This document shows positions 51,223 to 60,882 of a stretch of 64,000 nt of DNA, piece by piece. Source of the DNA: Cupriavidus taiwanensis LMG 19424 (GTDB taxonomy: Bacteria; Pseudomonadota; Gammaproteobacteria; Burkholderiales; Burkholderiaceae); assembly GCF_000069785.1 (NCBI RefSeq), contig NC_010528.1, positions 2,852,001 through 2,916,000 on the forward strand, written 5' to 3'. A model generated the notes under the pieces. It had not been told where the DNA came from. It did no database searches and was given only the letters and a program-made list of their open reading frames with translations. A program made the translations under genes and the position numbers. Every line of letters begins with the position of its first letter. The first letter of the stretch is position 1.

Positions 51223-51288
51223 ACGCCCGCAGCCTGGGCGCCCCTGGCGGCGCTTGCCGCACACCTGCCACACCTCGCCGCACTGAAG

Positions 51289-51792
51289 ATGCCCAACCTG
51301 TCTCCCGCCACCGGCGCCGAGAACGCGCCGGTCGACCTTGAAACCCGCGCCGACCAAACCGAGCACGAGGCCCTGCGGCTGTGGCTGCGGCTGCTGACCT
51401 GTACCAACCTGATCGAGGCCGATATCCGCTCGCGGCTGCGCCAGGATTTTGCCTGCACACTGCCCCGCTTCGACCTGATGGCGCAGCTCGACCGCCATCC
51501 CGAGGGCCTCAAGATGGGCGAGCTGTCGCGCCGCATGATGGTGACCGGCGGCAACGTCACGGGCATCACCGACCAGTTGCAGCAGGAAGGCCTGGTTTCG
51601 CGCGAGGCCCTGCCCACCGATCGGCGCGCCTACCTGATCCGCCTGACGCCGGCCGGGCGCGCCGCGTTCTCGCGCATGGCGCGCGCGCATGAGGACTGGA
51701 TCGGGCAACTGTTCTCGGGCCTGGCCGAGACCGACCGGCGCGCCCTGTTCCGACTGCTTGGCCGGCTCAAATCCGGCCTGATCTCGCCATGA
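51289..51792 (+). CDS. MarR-family transcriptional regulator
   Basis: 167 residues. The winged helix-turn-helix is clear: LPRFDLMAQLDRHPEGLKMGELSRRMMVTGGNVTGITDQLQQEGLV, then the wing REALPTDRRAYLIRLTPAG. The dimerisation helices flank it. The ligand is unknown; Cys38 and Cys56 could be redox-sensitive, which is speculation. It overlaps the lipoprotein gene by ATGA, so the two form an operon, and its own promoter carries a likely operator. Confidence 0.88.
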   Translation: MPNLSPATGAENAPVDLETRADQTEHEALRLWLRLLTCTNLIEADIRSRLRQDFACTLPRFDLMAQLDRHPEGLKMGELSRRMMVTGGNVTGITDQLQQEGLVSREALPTDRRAYLIRLTPAGRAAFSRMARAHEDWIGQLFSGLAETDRRALFRLLGRLKSGLISP

Positions 51793-52235
51793 AACCGCTT
51801 GCCTTCCTTACCCTGTGCGGTGTGCTGCCGGTGCTGGCCGCCTGCACCAGCGCGCCGCAGCCACCGCAGGTCACCCCGGTGAACGCCACCATCAAGCTCG
51901 GCCGCGTCACCGAAAGGGTGTTCCTGACCCGCCTGGACGTGGCCCAGGTGCCCCCTTACTACGGCGGCGGCACCAGCGTCGGCGTGGGTGCGGCGAGCGG
52001 CGGCCACGGCGGCGGCGTGGGCGTGGGCTTCGCCTTCGACCTGAGCCGGCTGTTCAGCAGGCCGGCGCCGGTGCAGCAGGTCGACCTGTTCCAGTACAAG
52101 GTGCGCACCCTGGACGGCGCGATCGTGTCGGCCAACGCACCCGCGATTCCCGGCCTGGAACCCGGCGCCTGCGTGCGCGTGATCTACCCCGACGGCGGCC
52201 AGGAGGCGCAGCTGGCACCGTCGAACGAATGCTGA
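51789..52235 (+). CDS. Glycine-rich outer-envelope lipoprotein, unknown function
   Basis: 148 residues. The lipoprotein signal MKPLAFLTLCGVLPVLAAC gives the modified Cys19. A Gly-rich stretch at about 59-81 (GGGTSVGVGAASGGHGGGVGVGF) has the look of a glycine-zipper segment, followed by a compact domain ending in LEPGACVRVIYPDGG. I do not recognise the family beyond resemblance to small glycine-zipper lipoproteins. Coupled by ATGA to the MarR gene, so expression should follow that regulator. Confidence 0.75.
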   Translation: MKPLAFLTLCGVLPVLAACTSAPQPPQVTPVNATIKLGRVTERVFLTRLDVAQVPPYYGGGTSVGVGAASGGHGGGVGVGFAFDLSRLFSRPAPVQQVDLFQYKVRTLDGAIVSANAPAIPGLEPGACVRVIYPDGGQEAQLAPSNEC

Positions 52236-52259
52236 ACCTGCGCGGCCGCGCCTGAATGC

Positions 52260-52285
52260 ACAACGGCCTCCGCGGAGGCCGTTGT
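52260..52285. terminator. Palindromic terminator between lipoprotein gene and fadD
   Basis: A 26-base perfect palindrome made of ACAACGGCCTCCG and its complement, 24 bases after each stop codon. T residues follow on both strands. It serves convergent genes. Confidence 0.8.
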
Positions 52286-52309
52286 CTTTGCTGCGGCAGG
52301 GCCTTGCGT

Positions 52310-53992
52310 TCAGGCTGCCTGGCGGCTGTCGCGCAGCTCGCGACGCAGAATCTTGCCGACGTTGGTCTTCGGCAGCTCGGTGCGGAATTCGACGTACTTG
52401 GGCCGCTTGTAACCGGTCAGGCGCTCCTTGCAGAACTCGATGACATCGGCCTCGGTCAGCGCGGGATCCTTCTTCACCACGAACAGCTTGACCACCTCGC
52501 CCGAGTGCGTGTCGGGCACGCCCACCGCAGCCACTTCCAGCACGCCGGGGCACTCGGCCACCACGCCCTCGACTTCGTTCGGATACACATTGAAGCCCGA
52601 CACCAGGATCATGTCCTTCTTGCGGTCGACGATCCGGGTGTAGCCACGCTCGTCCATCACGCCGATATCGCCGGTCTTGAAGAAGCCGTCCGGGGTCATG
52701 ACCTTGGCGGTCTCGTCCGGGCGGTTCCAGTAACCGGCCATCACCTGCGGGCCGCGGATGCAGATCTCGCCGGGCTGGCCCAGCGGCACGTCGTTGCCGT
52801 CGTCGTCGCGGATCACGACCTCGGTCGACGGCAGCGGCATGCCGATGGTGCCGGAGAACGCATCGGTATCGGTCGGGTTGCAGGTGGCCGAGGGCGAGGT
52901 CTCGGACAGGCCGTAGCCCTCGATGATCGGGCAGCCGGTCTTGGCCAGCCATTGCCTGGCCACCGCCTCCTGCACCGCCATGCCGCCGCCGTTGGCCACG
53001 CGTAGCCCGGAGAAATCGACCTTGCTGATCTCGGGGTTGTTGAGCAGCGCGTTGTAGAGCGTGTTGACGGCCGGGAACATGTTGAACTTGTACTTCTGCA
53101 GCTCCTTGATGAAGCCCGGGATGTCGCGCGGATTCGGAATCAGCACGCTGGTGCCGCCGCTGCGCATGCCCAGCAGGCAGCAGACCGTCAGCGCGAAGAT
53201 GTGGTACAGCGGCAGCGCCGTGATGGTGATGGGCTGGTCGATATGGGCGCCCTTGTTCAGCGCCGGCTGCATCCACGCCTCGGACTGTAGCACGTTGGCG
53301 ACCACGTTCCGGTGCAGCAGCACCGCGCCCTTCGACACCCCGGTGGTGCCGCCGGTGTACTGCAGGAACGCGATGTCGTCGGGGCCGGTGGTGGCCGGCT
53401 GCAGCGTCAGCTTGCGGCCTTCGGCCAGCACGCTGTTGAAGCGCACGCAGTGGGGCAGCTCCCACGCCGGCACCATCTTCTTCACGTTGCGCACGACGAA
53501 ATTGACGATCGCACCCTTCAGCCCGCCCAGCATGTCGCCCATGCTGGCCACCACCACGTGCTTGACCGGGGTCCGGGGCAGCACCTGCTGCAGCGTCGCG
53601 GCAAAGTTCTCCAGGATCACGATGGCCTCGGCGCCGCTGTCCTTGAGCTGGTGCTCGAGCTCGCGCGGGGTATAGAGCGGATTGACGTTGACCACCACGA
53701 AGCCCGCGCGCAGCACCGCGGCCAGCACCACCGGGTATTGCAGCACGTTGGGCATCATGATGGCCACGCGGGCGCCGGGACGCAGCCCGCGCGACTGCAG
53801 CCACGCCGCGAAATGCCCAGAGAGCCGGTCCAGTTCGCCGTAGGTGATGGCCTTGTCCATGCAGATAAAGGCCTTGCGGTCGGCATAGCTGTGGAAAGAC
53901 GCCTCGAGCAGCGCAGCGAGCGAGCGGAACTGGCTGGCATCGATCTCGGCAGGGACGCCGGCCGGGTAGTGTTTCAGCCAAATTCTTTCCAT
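52310..53992 (-). CDS. fadD: Long-chain fatty acid--CoA ligase
   Basis: 560 residues. Activates fatty acids to acyl-CoA through an acyl-adenylate. The AMP-binding motif YTGGTTGVSKG lies at 212-222; GYGLSETSP and the TGDIGVMDERGY/DRKKDMI region give the remaining adenylation motifs. The N-terminal IWLKHYPAGVPAEID is typical of FadD. A TetR-type inverted repeat lies 22 bases before the start, and a TetR gene follows upstream, which points to fatty-acid-responsive control. Exact chain-length preference is unknown. Confidence 0.92.
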   Translation of the reverse strand: MERIWLKHYPAGVPAEIDASQFRSLAALLEASFHSYADRKAFICMDKAITYGELDRLSGHFAAWLQSRGLRPGARVAIMMPNVLQYPVVLAAVLRAGFVVVNVNPLYTPRELEHQLKDSGAEAIVILENFAATLQQVLPRTPVKHVVVASMGDMLGGLKGAIVNFVVRNVKKMVPAWELPHCVRFNSVLAEGRKLTLQPATTGPDDIAFLQYTGGTTGVSKGAVLLHRNVVANVLQSEAWMQPALNKGAHIDQPITITALPLYHIFALTVCCLLGMRSGGTSVLIPNPRDIPGFIKELQKYKFNMFPAVNTLYNALLNNPEISKVDFSGLRVANGGGMAVQEAVARQWLAKTGCPIIEGYGLSETSPSATCNPTDTDAFSGTIGMPLPSTEVVIRDDDGNDVPLGQPGEICIRGPQVMAGYWNRPDETAKVMTPDGFFKTGDIGVMDERGYTRIVDRKKDMILVSGFNVYPNEVEGVVAECPGVLEVAAVGVPDTHSGEVVKLFVVKKDPALTEADVIEFCKERLTGYKRPKYVEFRTELPKTNVGKILRRELRDSRQAA

Positions 53993-54013
53993 AGCACCGT
54001 CTCCTGATTTTCT

Positions 54014-54025
54014 GAATGGTCGTTC
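54014..54025 (-). promoter_or_regulatory. Candidate TetR-type operator of fadD
   Basis: GAATG-GT-CGTTC, an inverted repeat with one mismatch, 22 bases ahead of the fadD ATG. Position and symmetry suit repression by the TetR protein encoded next to it. Confidence 0.45.
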
Positions 54026-54180
54026 GATTTTGCCGAGATGCTAAACGTGCGCCCCGGTTAAAACAACAACTTAGACGAAGTCCTCAGGGTCGTTCCGACA
54101 TCTCTCGCGCCCCTGGCGAGCATTATGCGCCACTGACCCGACATAAGCAGCGGGATAACCCCTAGGGGCCGCGTTCACGC

Positions 54181-54843
54181 TCACCCGCCGCTGGGCAGCA
54201 CCAGTTTCATCATGCTGGCCGCGAGTTCCTGCGCCAGGGTTTCGGGGTCGGTGCGCCCGGGTTCGTGCCAGGTGTAGAGGAAGCCAACCACGCTGCCGAT
54301 GGCATGCGCGGTCACGCGTGCGTCGCCAAAGGCGAACACCCCCTCGCGCCTGCCTTCGTCCAGCAGGGCATAGAGGTCGCGATAGAAGTCGCGCGCCATG
54401 CTGTCGAGCCAGGCCACCGTGTCCGGGCGCAGGTACTGCCGGTCGCGAAAGCTCAGTGTGGCCGGCACATGGCAGGCGATGCAGCGCCGCGCCATCTCGA
54501 GCAGGCAGGCATGCAGGCGGGCCTGCACGGGTTGCGCCGGGTCCGCGGTCTCGCGGATCACGGGCAGGCAGGTCTGCGCCGACTCGCGGCACAGGATGTC
54601 GAAGATCTCGTACTTGTCGGTGAAGTAGTAGTAGACCGCCGGCTTGGTCACGCCCAGCGCGCGGCACAGGTCGTTCATGGTCATGCCGGGGTAGCCCTTG
54701 CTGTAGAAAAGCTGCGCGGCCGTATCGAGGATCTGCCGGCGGCGCGCCTCCTGGCGCTCGGCGATCGGCGGGCGGGCCGGCTGGGGCTCCGGCGGCGCGC
54801 TCAACGGCGGCGCCAGCGGTTCGGATCTGGGAGCAATCGACAT
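54181..54843 (-). CDS. TetR-family transcriptional regulator
   Basis: 220 residues. The helix-turn-helix lies at about 30-77: RRRQILDTAAQLFYSKGYPGMTMNDLCRALGVTKPAVYYYFTDKYEIF. The first 28 residues are Pro/Ala-rich and probably disordered. The C-terminal ligand domain is variable, with CIACHVPATLSF unusual for two close cysteines. It lies upstream of fadD on the same strand, separated by 188 bases, and may control it. A role in fatty-acid sensing is inferred from position only. Confidence 0.88.
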   Translation of the reverse strand: MSIAPRSEPLAPPLSAPPEPQPARPPIAERQEARRRQILDTAAQLFYSKGYPGMTMNDLCRALGVTKPAVYYYFTDKYEIFDILCRESAQTCLPVIRETADPAQPVQARLHACLLEMARRCIACHVPATLSFRDRQYLRPDTVAWLDSMARDFYRDLYALLDEGRREGVFAFGDARVTAHAIGSVVGFLYTWHEPGRTDPETLAQELAASMMKLVLPSGG

Positions 54844-54911
54844 GACGGCATTCTCGCACGGGGCGCGCGGGGCGCAGCACCGTGGTTACCCGCCCGCAGC
54901 CGGCCTGCGGC

Positions 54912-56045
54912 CTAGTTGACCGCGGCCTTGCCGCCCGCGGTCAGGGTGTTGGTGCGGGTCGCCGGCGGCGCCAGCTGGCGCAATGCCGCCTCGCGCTCGC
55001 GGGCGGGCAGCGCGCCGATGCGGCGCGCCTCGGCATAGAAGCGCTGCCAGTCGCCATCGCAGCGCGCCAGCAGCGCGGTGAAGGCCGGCACCCATTGCTG
55101 GTAGGTCGCCACCGCCGCCAGATGGGCGTTGGTCAGCGGCTGGTCGAACCAGCGGTCGTAGCCGCTGTAGCCGCCCCACTCCGCGCGCAGCCGCGCATAG
55201 CCGGCGCGCAGGTCGGCAAAGATCTTCGCCTTGCCCTCGCGCTTGGCCGCGTCGTCGAGCGGAGTCTGGTACAGCGCCACCAGCCGGTCGCGCGTGCCCA
55301 GCAGCAGCGCGCGGAACTGCTGGCGCCGCGCATCGTACTGGCGATAGCTGGTGCGCGCGTCCTCCGACGCGTCCTGGTCCAGCCAGCGCTCCACGCCGGC
55401 CGCTTCCACCGCGGTGGCAAAGGACTCGTTGAAGGCGGTGTCGTTGCGCACGTACACCACCTGGTGCGCCAGCTCATGGAAGATCAGCCGCGCCAGCTCG
55501 CCCTCGGGCAGGTAGACGAAGGTATTGAGCAGCGGGTCATCGAAATAGCCCAGGGTCGAATAGGCGGGGACGCCTGCCACGTAGGTCTCTAGCCCATCGC
55601 GGCGCAAGCCTTGCGCATACTGCTCGGCGTCTGACTGGGCGTAGTAGCCGCGGTAGCTGATGCAGCCGACGATGGGGAAGCACCACTTGCGCAGTTCCAT
55701 CGACAGCTCCGGCGTGGCGAACACGCTCCACACCACATAGGGCCGGTGCAGGTTGGCGTAGCGGCGGTAGCTGCCGTTGTCGGGCAGCTTCAGCTCGCGC
55801 GAGGCAAAGTCGCGCATGCGGCCGGCCAGCGCCAGCCGCTGGGCCAGGCGCGCGTCGTTGGCGTCGCGCGCGCTGGCGATCGCGTCGGTCAGCGGCTGGG
55901 CCTGGGCCATCACGCCCAGATGCCCGCCGATCGACTGCGCGTAGTAGCCGATCGCCTCGCATCCCGCCGTCGACAGCACCACCGCCGACAGCGCCGCCGC
56001 CGCCAGGAGTGCCGCCCAGCCGCGGCGCCCGCGCGGCCGCGTCAT
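54912..56045 (-). CDS. Putative zinc aminopeptidase lipoprotein
   Basis: 377 residues. A lipoprotein signal ends in STAGC with Cys29. The zinc-binding HELAH motif is at 190-194 (LIFHELAHQVVYV), followed by NESFATAVE about 15 residues on, which supplies the third ligand glutamate. This matches the family of putative aminopeptidases of the DUF2265 type. Substrate unknown. Its ATG overlaps the stop of the molybdopterin oxidoreductase gene (ATGA), so they are coupled though no functional link is obvious. Confidence 0.82.
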   Translation of the reverse strand: MTRPRGRRGWAALLAAAALSAVVLSTAGCEAIGYYAQSIGGHLGVMAQAQPLTDAIASARDANDARLAQRLALAGRMRDFASRELKLPDNGSYRRYANLHRPYVVWSVFATPELSMELRKWCFPIVGCISYRGYYAQSDAEQYAQGLRRDGLETYVAGVPAYSTLGYFDDPLLNTFVYLPEGELARLIFHELAHQVVYVRNDTAFNESFATAVEAAGVERWLDQDASEDARTSYRQYDARRQQFRALLLGTRDRLVALYQTPLDDAAKREGKAKIFADLRAGYARLRAEWGGYSGYDRWFDQPLTNAHLAAVATYQQWVPAFTALLARCDGDWQRFYAEARRIGALPAREREAALRQLAPPATRTNTLTAGGKAAVN

Positions 56046-58150
56046 GCCGCCTGGACTGCCCCCTGCGAGCAGGCTTCGACCTGCACCAGGCAGTCGTAGA
56101 ACACCGGCGCACGGCCCAGGTCGGTCAAGCGCTGGCTGGTCAGCTCATTGGCGTTCTTGCCGTCGGACGCGAGCTTCTTCCACCAGATCGACAGCCCTAC
56201 CACCAGGCCGCGCCGGGCGCGATCGGTCACGCGCGCGCGTGCCACCATGCTGCCGCGGTCATTGAAGGCGCGCACCAGCGCGCCGTGCACGATGCCGCGC
56301 TCGGCGGCGTCGGCCGGATGGATGTCCAGGTGCGGCTCGCCCTCGGTGGCGCGCAGGCTGTCGACGTTGACGAACGAGCTGTTGAGGAAATTGCGCGCCG
56401 GCGGCGAGATCATCGCCAGCGGATAGCGCGCCGCCAGTTCCGGCGCGGTCTGCGGCGCTTCGTACTGCGGCACGTAGTCGGGCAGCGGATCGAAGCCGTC
56501 GCGCGCCATCGGCTCGGAATAAAACTGGCACTTGCCCGATGCCGTGGGGAAGCCGCCCTCGGCGAACGGCGCCGCCGGCAGCGCCAGCTTCTGCCAGCCC
56601 TGCGCTTTCAGCGTTTCCCAGCTGATACCCGCCGCGCGCGCATCGTCGGGCAGGATCGCCTGCGCGGCGATAGCCTCGTCGCTGTCGGCGAAGCAAGCCT
56701 CGGTAAAGCCCATGCGCCGCGCCAGGCGGCGGAAGATCTCGGTGTTGGGCAGGGCCTCGCCCAGCGGAGCGATGGCGGCGTTGTTGGCCAGGAAATAGGT
56801 ATGGCCGTAGGCCTTGTGCACGTCGGTGTGCTCGAGCTGCGTGGTCGCGGGCAGGATGATGTCGGCGTAGTCCGCGGTGTCGGTGCGGAAATGCTCCAGC
56901 ACCACCGTGAACAGGTCCTCGCGCGCGAAGCCTGCGGCGACCTTGCCGGATTCCGGCGCCACCGCCACCGGGTTGCTGTTGTAGACCACCACCGCCTCGA
57001 TGCGCGGCGCGCCGGGCGCGGGTTCGGCCAGCAGCGCATCGCCGATGGTGCTCATGTTGACCAGGCGCGGCAGCTGCTGCGGCCATCCGGGCAGCAGGTC
57101 CGGCCGCTGCAGCGCGGCTTCGTTGATCGGGAAGAAACCCGAGGTCGACAACTGCAGCCCACCCGCCGGATGGCGCCACGCGCCCACCAGCGACGGCAGG
57201 CACGCGACCGCGCGCACCGCCTGGCCGCCGCCATGTACGCGCTGCATGCCGTAGTTCAGCCGGATCGCCACCGGCTGGCGCTCGCGCACCGCGAGCTGGC
57301 CGTAGAGCCCGGCCAGCCATTCGATGTCCTCGACCGGGATGCCGCAGATCTGGGCGGCGCGCGCCGGCGGATAGGCCTGCGCGCGCTCGCGCAGCGCCTC
57401 GAAGCCCACGGTGTGGCGTTCGATGTAGTCGTGATCGAGCAGGCCGTCGCGGATCAGCACGTGGATCAGCGCCAGTGCCAGCGCGCCGTCGGTGCCGGGC
57501 ATCGGCGCGATATGGCGGTGGCATTTCTCGGCGCTGAGCGAGCGGTACGGATCGATCGCCACCAGCGTGGCGCCGCGCCGCTTGGCCTCCTGCGCGCGGG
57601 TCCAGAAGTGCAGGTTGGAAGCAATCGGGTTGCCGCCCCAGATGATCACCAGCCTGGCATCGACCACGTGCTCCATGTCCATGCCCACGCTGGCGCCGTA
57701 GGTGTAGCGCAGCGCGGTGGCGCCGGCGCTGGCGCAGATGGTGCGGTCCAGACGCGACGCGCCCAGCTTGTTGAAGAAGCGCGCCGCCATGCTCTCGCCC
57801 TGCACCAGCCCCATGGTGCCGGCGTAGCTGTACGGCACGATCGCCTGCGGATCGCGCGCGGCGATCGCCTGCAGGCGGGTGGCGATGGTGTCGAGCGCCT
57901 CATCCCAGGAGATCGGCGCGAACTTGCCCTCGCCCTTCTTGCCGATGCGCTTCATCGGCGTGAGCAGGCGGTCCGGATGGTAGGTGCGCTCGGTGTAGCG
58001 CGAGACCTTGGTGCACAGCACGCCCTGCGTGCCGGGGTGGTCGGGGTCGCCCGCTACCTTGACGGCACGGCCGTCCTCGACGGTGACGAGCAAGGCACAA
58101 GTATCGGGGCAGTCATGCGGGCAGGCGGCGCGGACGATGCGGGAAGCCAT
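56042..58150 (-). CDS. Molybdopterin-dependent oxidoreductase with [4Fe-4S] cluster
   Basis: 702 residues of the DMSO-reductase superfamily. The N-terminal cluster motif is C10-x3-C14-x3-C18-x27-C46. Molybdopterin-binding segments include WGGNPIASNLHFW and the C-terminal NSSFVNVDSLRATEGEP. No twin-arginine signal precedes it, so it should be cytoplasmic. The start MASRIVRAACPHDC at 58150 is chosen because the cluster motif sits at its head; a 43-codon open extension upstream looks like leader. The substrate is not readable; no partner subunit genes are adjacent. Confidence 0.85.
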   Translation of the reverse strand: MASRIVRAACPHDCPDTCALLVTVEDGRAVKVAGDPDHPGTQGVLCTKVSRYTERTYHPDRLLTPMKRIGKKGEGKFAPISWDEALDTIATRLQAIAARDPQAIVPYSYAGTMGLVQGESMAARFFNKLGASRLDRTICASAGATALRYTYGASVGMDMEHVVDARLVIIWGGNPIASNLHFWTRAQEAKRRGATLVAIDPYRSLSAEKCHRHIAPMPGTDGALALALIHVLIRDGLLDHDYIERHTVGFEALRERAQAYPPARAAQICGIPVEDIEWLAGLYGQLAVRERQPVAIRLNYGMQRVHGGGQAVRAVACLPSLVGAWRHPAGGLQLSTSGFFPINEAALQRPDLLPGWPQQLPRLVNMSTIGDALLAEPAPGAPRIEAVVVYNSNPVAVAPESGKVAAGFAREDLFTVVLEHFRTDTADYADIILPATTQLEHTDVHKAYGHTYFLANNAAIAPLGEALPNTEIFRRLARRMGFTEACFADSDEAIAAQAILPDDARAAGISWETLKAQGWQKLALPAAPFAEGGFPTASGKCQFYSEPMARDGFDPLPDYVPQYEAPQTAPELAARYPLAMISPPARNFLNSSFVNVDSLRATEGEPHLDIHPADAAERGIVHGALVRAFNDRGSMVARARVTDRARRGLVVGLSIWWKKLASDGKNANELTSQRLTDLGRAPVFYDCLVQVEACSQGAVQAA

Positions 58151-58180
58151 GGGGTCTCCGGGCGGGGGATGTGTTGTTTT

Positions 58181-58199
58181 CGTTCGGTCGTACGGAACG
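58181..58199. promoter_or_regulatory. Inverted repeat ahead of the oxidoreductase gene
   Basis: CGTTC (58181-58185) and GAACG (58195-58199) flank GGTCGTACG, 31 bases before the oxidoreductase start. It shares GTCGT/ACGAC elements with the repeat ahead of fadD. It may be a TetR-type operator. Confidence 0.35.
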
Positions 58200-58440
58200 T
58201 GAGATGCTGGCGCAGGCGGCGGATAGCGGCACCTGCGGCGCGCCGGCTGGCGGCGCATTCCCCCGGGCGTGCGCGGCAACGGCGGGGAGTATCTCGTCCC
58301 GATTGTATTCGATTATGATGTGCCGGCGCGCTCGCGGCACAGACCGGGACGCGCGGCATGCCGCACGATTTCACCAACGCGCCGGCGCAGACCGGCCAAC
58401 GCGGCGAACGGGTAACCGAACCATCATTCGCGGGGGGTTT

Positions 58441-59643
58441 ATGTCTTTCCGATCCGGGGTCAACGGCCGGCTTGCCGGCCTGCTGGTGGCGTGCGCCATC
58501 GGCACGGGCGGCGCGTCCTGCGCCGCCTTGGCGGCGAACACCGCAACCACTACTGCCATATCCGAGCAAGGCGTCACCGCCGACACCATCCTGCTGGGCC
58601 AGTCGGCCGCGCTGACGGGCCCGACCGCCGTGCTGGGCAAGCAGATGAACTCGGGCGCGCGGCTCTATTTCGACCACATCAACCAGCAGGGCGGCATCCA
58701 CGGGCGGAAGATCCGGCTCGAGGCGCTGGACGACTATTACGAACCCGAGCCCGCAGCCAGGAACACGAAGAAGCTGATCGAAGAGGATCGCGTCTTCGCC
58801 CTGTTCGGCTATGTCGGCACGCCCACCAGCCAGGCTGCGCTGCCGCTGGCGATCCAGGCCAGGGTGCCGTTCTTCGGGCCGTACACCGGCGCGCAGTCGC
58901 TGCGCGACCCGCGCAGCCGCTACGTCTTCCATGTGCGCGCCGGATACAACGAGGAAACCGCGGCCATCGTGCGCCAGATCCAGACCACCGGGCTCAAGCG
59001 CGTGGCCGTGGTCTACAACGAGGATGCGTACGGCAAGGCCGGCCTGGACGGGCTCGAGCGCGCGCTCAAGGCCGCGCCCGACAGCGGCGTGCAGATCGTC
59101 GCGCGCGAGCCCGTGGTGCGCAACACCACCGAGATCGGCGACGCCATGCAGGGCTCGATGAAGGCAAAGCCCGACGCCGTGGTCATGATCAGCGCCTACC
59201 GCACCGCCGGGGCCTTCGTGAAGGAAGCGCTGCGCCGCGGCTACAACGGCCAGTTCTACAACGTGTCGTTCGTGGGCACGCAGGCGCTGGCCAACGAGGT
59301 CGGCGCACAGGGCAGCGGCGTGATCATCTCGCAGGTGATGCCGCATCCGGGCAACGCCACGCTGCCGATCGTGCGCGAATACCTGCGCCTGCTGCAGGCC
59401 GCGGGCAAGCCCAGCGAATTCGACTACGCCAGCATCGAGGGCTTCATCGCCGCCAAGACCTTCACCGAAGGCCTGCGCCGGGCGGGCAAGGACCTGACGC
59501 GCGAAAAGCTGGTGACCGCACTGGAGTCGATGCGCAACTACGACCTGGGCGGGTTTATCGTCAACTTCACGCCGGAGAACCATGTCGGCTCGAAGTTCGT
59601 GGAGATGACGATCATCAATTCGAAGGGGCAGGTGATCCGCTGA
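58441..59643 (+). CDS. ABC-type branched-chain amino-acid/amide binding protein
   Basis: 400 residues. Signal peptide of about 30 residues. The mature part TADTILLGQSAALTGPTAVLGKQMNSGARLYFDHINQQGGIHGRKI is the typical Leu/Ile/Val-binding (Peripla_BP_6) opening, and DDYYEPEPAARNTKKLIEEDRVFALFGYVGTPTS follows as expected. No membrane or ATPase subunits are encoded beside it, so it is an orphan or works with a distant system. A possible -10 TATGAT lies at 58314-58319. It diverges from the oxidoreductase and converges with the peptide ABC operon. Confidence 0.9.
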   Translation: MSFRSGVNGRLAGLLVACAIGTGGASCAALAANTATTTAISEQGVTADTILLGQSAALTGPTAVLGKQMNSGARLYFDHINQQGGIHGRKIRLEALDDYYEPEPAARNTKKLIEEDRVFALFGYVGTPTSQAALPLAIQARVPFFGPYTGAQSLRDPRSRYVFHVRAGYNEETAAIVRQIQTTGLKRVAVVYNEDAYGKAGLDGLERALKAAPDSGVQIVAREPVVRNTTEIGDAMQGSMKAKPDAVVMISAYRTAGAFVKEALRRGYNGQFYNVSFVGTQALANEVGAQGSGVIISQVMPHPGNATLPIVREYLRLLQAAGKPSEFDYASIEGFIAAKTFTEGLRRAGKDLTREKLVTALESMRNYDLGGFIVNFTPENHVGSKFVEMTIINSKGQVIR

Positions 59644-59676
59644 GGTGCTCAGCGTGACCGCATGTTGTCTCCCCTT

Positions 59677-59800
59677 TCCCGCTTGCCGGAGAGGGGCTGT
59701 GGGAGAGAGCAGGCGCATGGCAAGCATCAAGGCGCCTCACTCCGTTGAGACTCCTGCCCTCTCCCCCGCCCCTCTCCCATAAATGGGAGAGGGGAGAAAA
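59677..59800. repeat. C/T-rich palindromic repeat region and terminator
   Basis: Contains a hairpin with arms CCCCTCTCCCAT (59769-59780) and ATGGGAGAGGGG (59783-59794) followed by AGAAAACC. Related blocks CCCCTTTCCCGC and GGAGAGGGG lie at 59681-59696. The GGGAGAAAAC end resembles the hairpin at 566-603. Such C/T-rich palindromes between convergent genes recur as dispersed elements in many GC-rich genomes. Confidence 0.6.
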
Positions 59801-59820
59801 CCAGCGCGACTTGAGACGCC

Positions 59821-60878
<1,058 letters not shown>

Positions 60879-60882
<4 letters not shown>

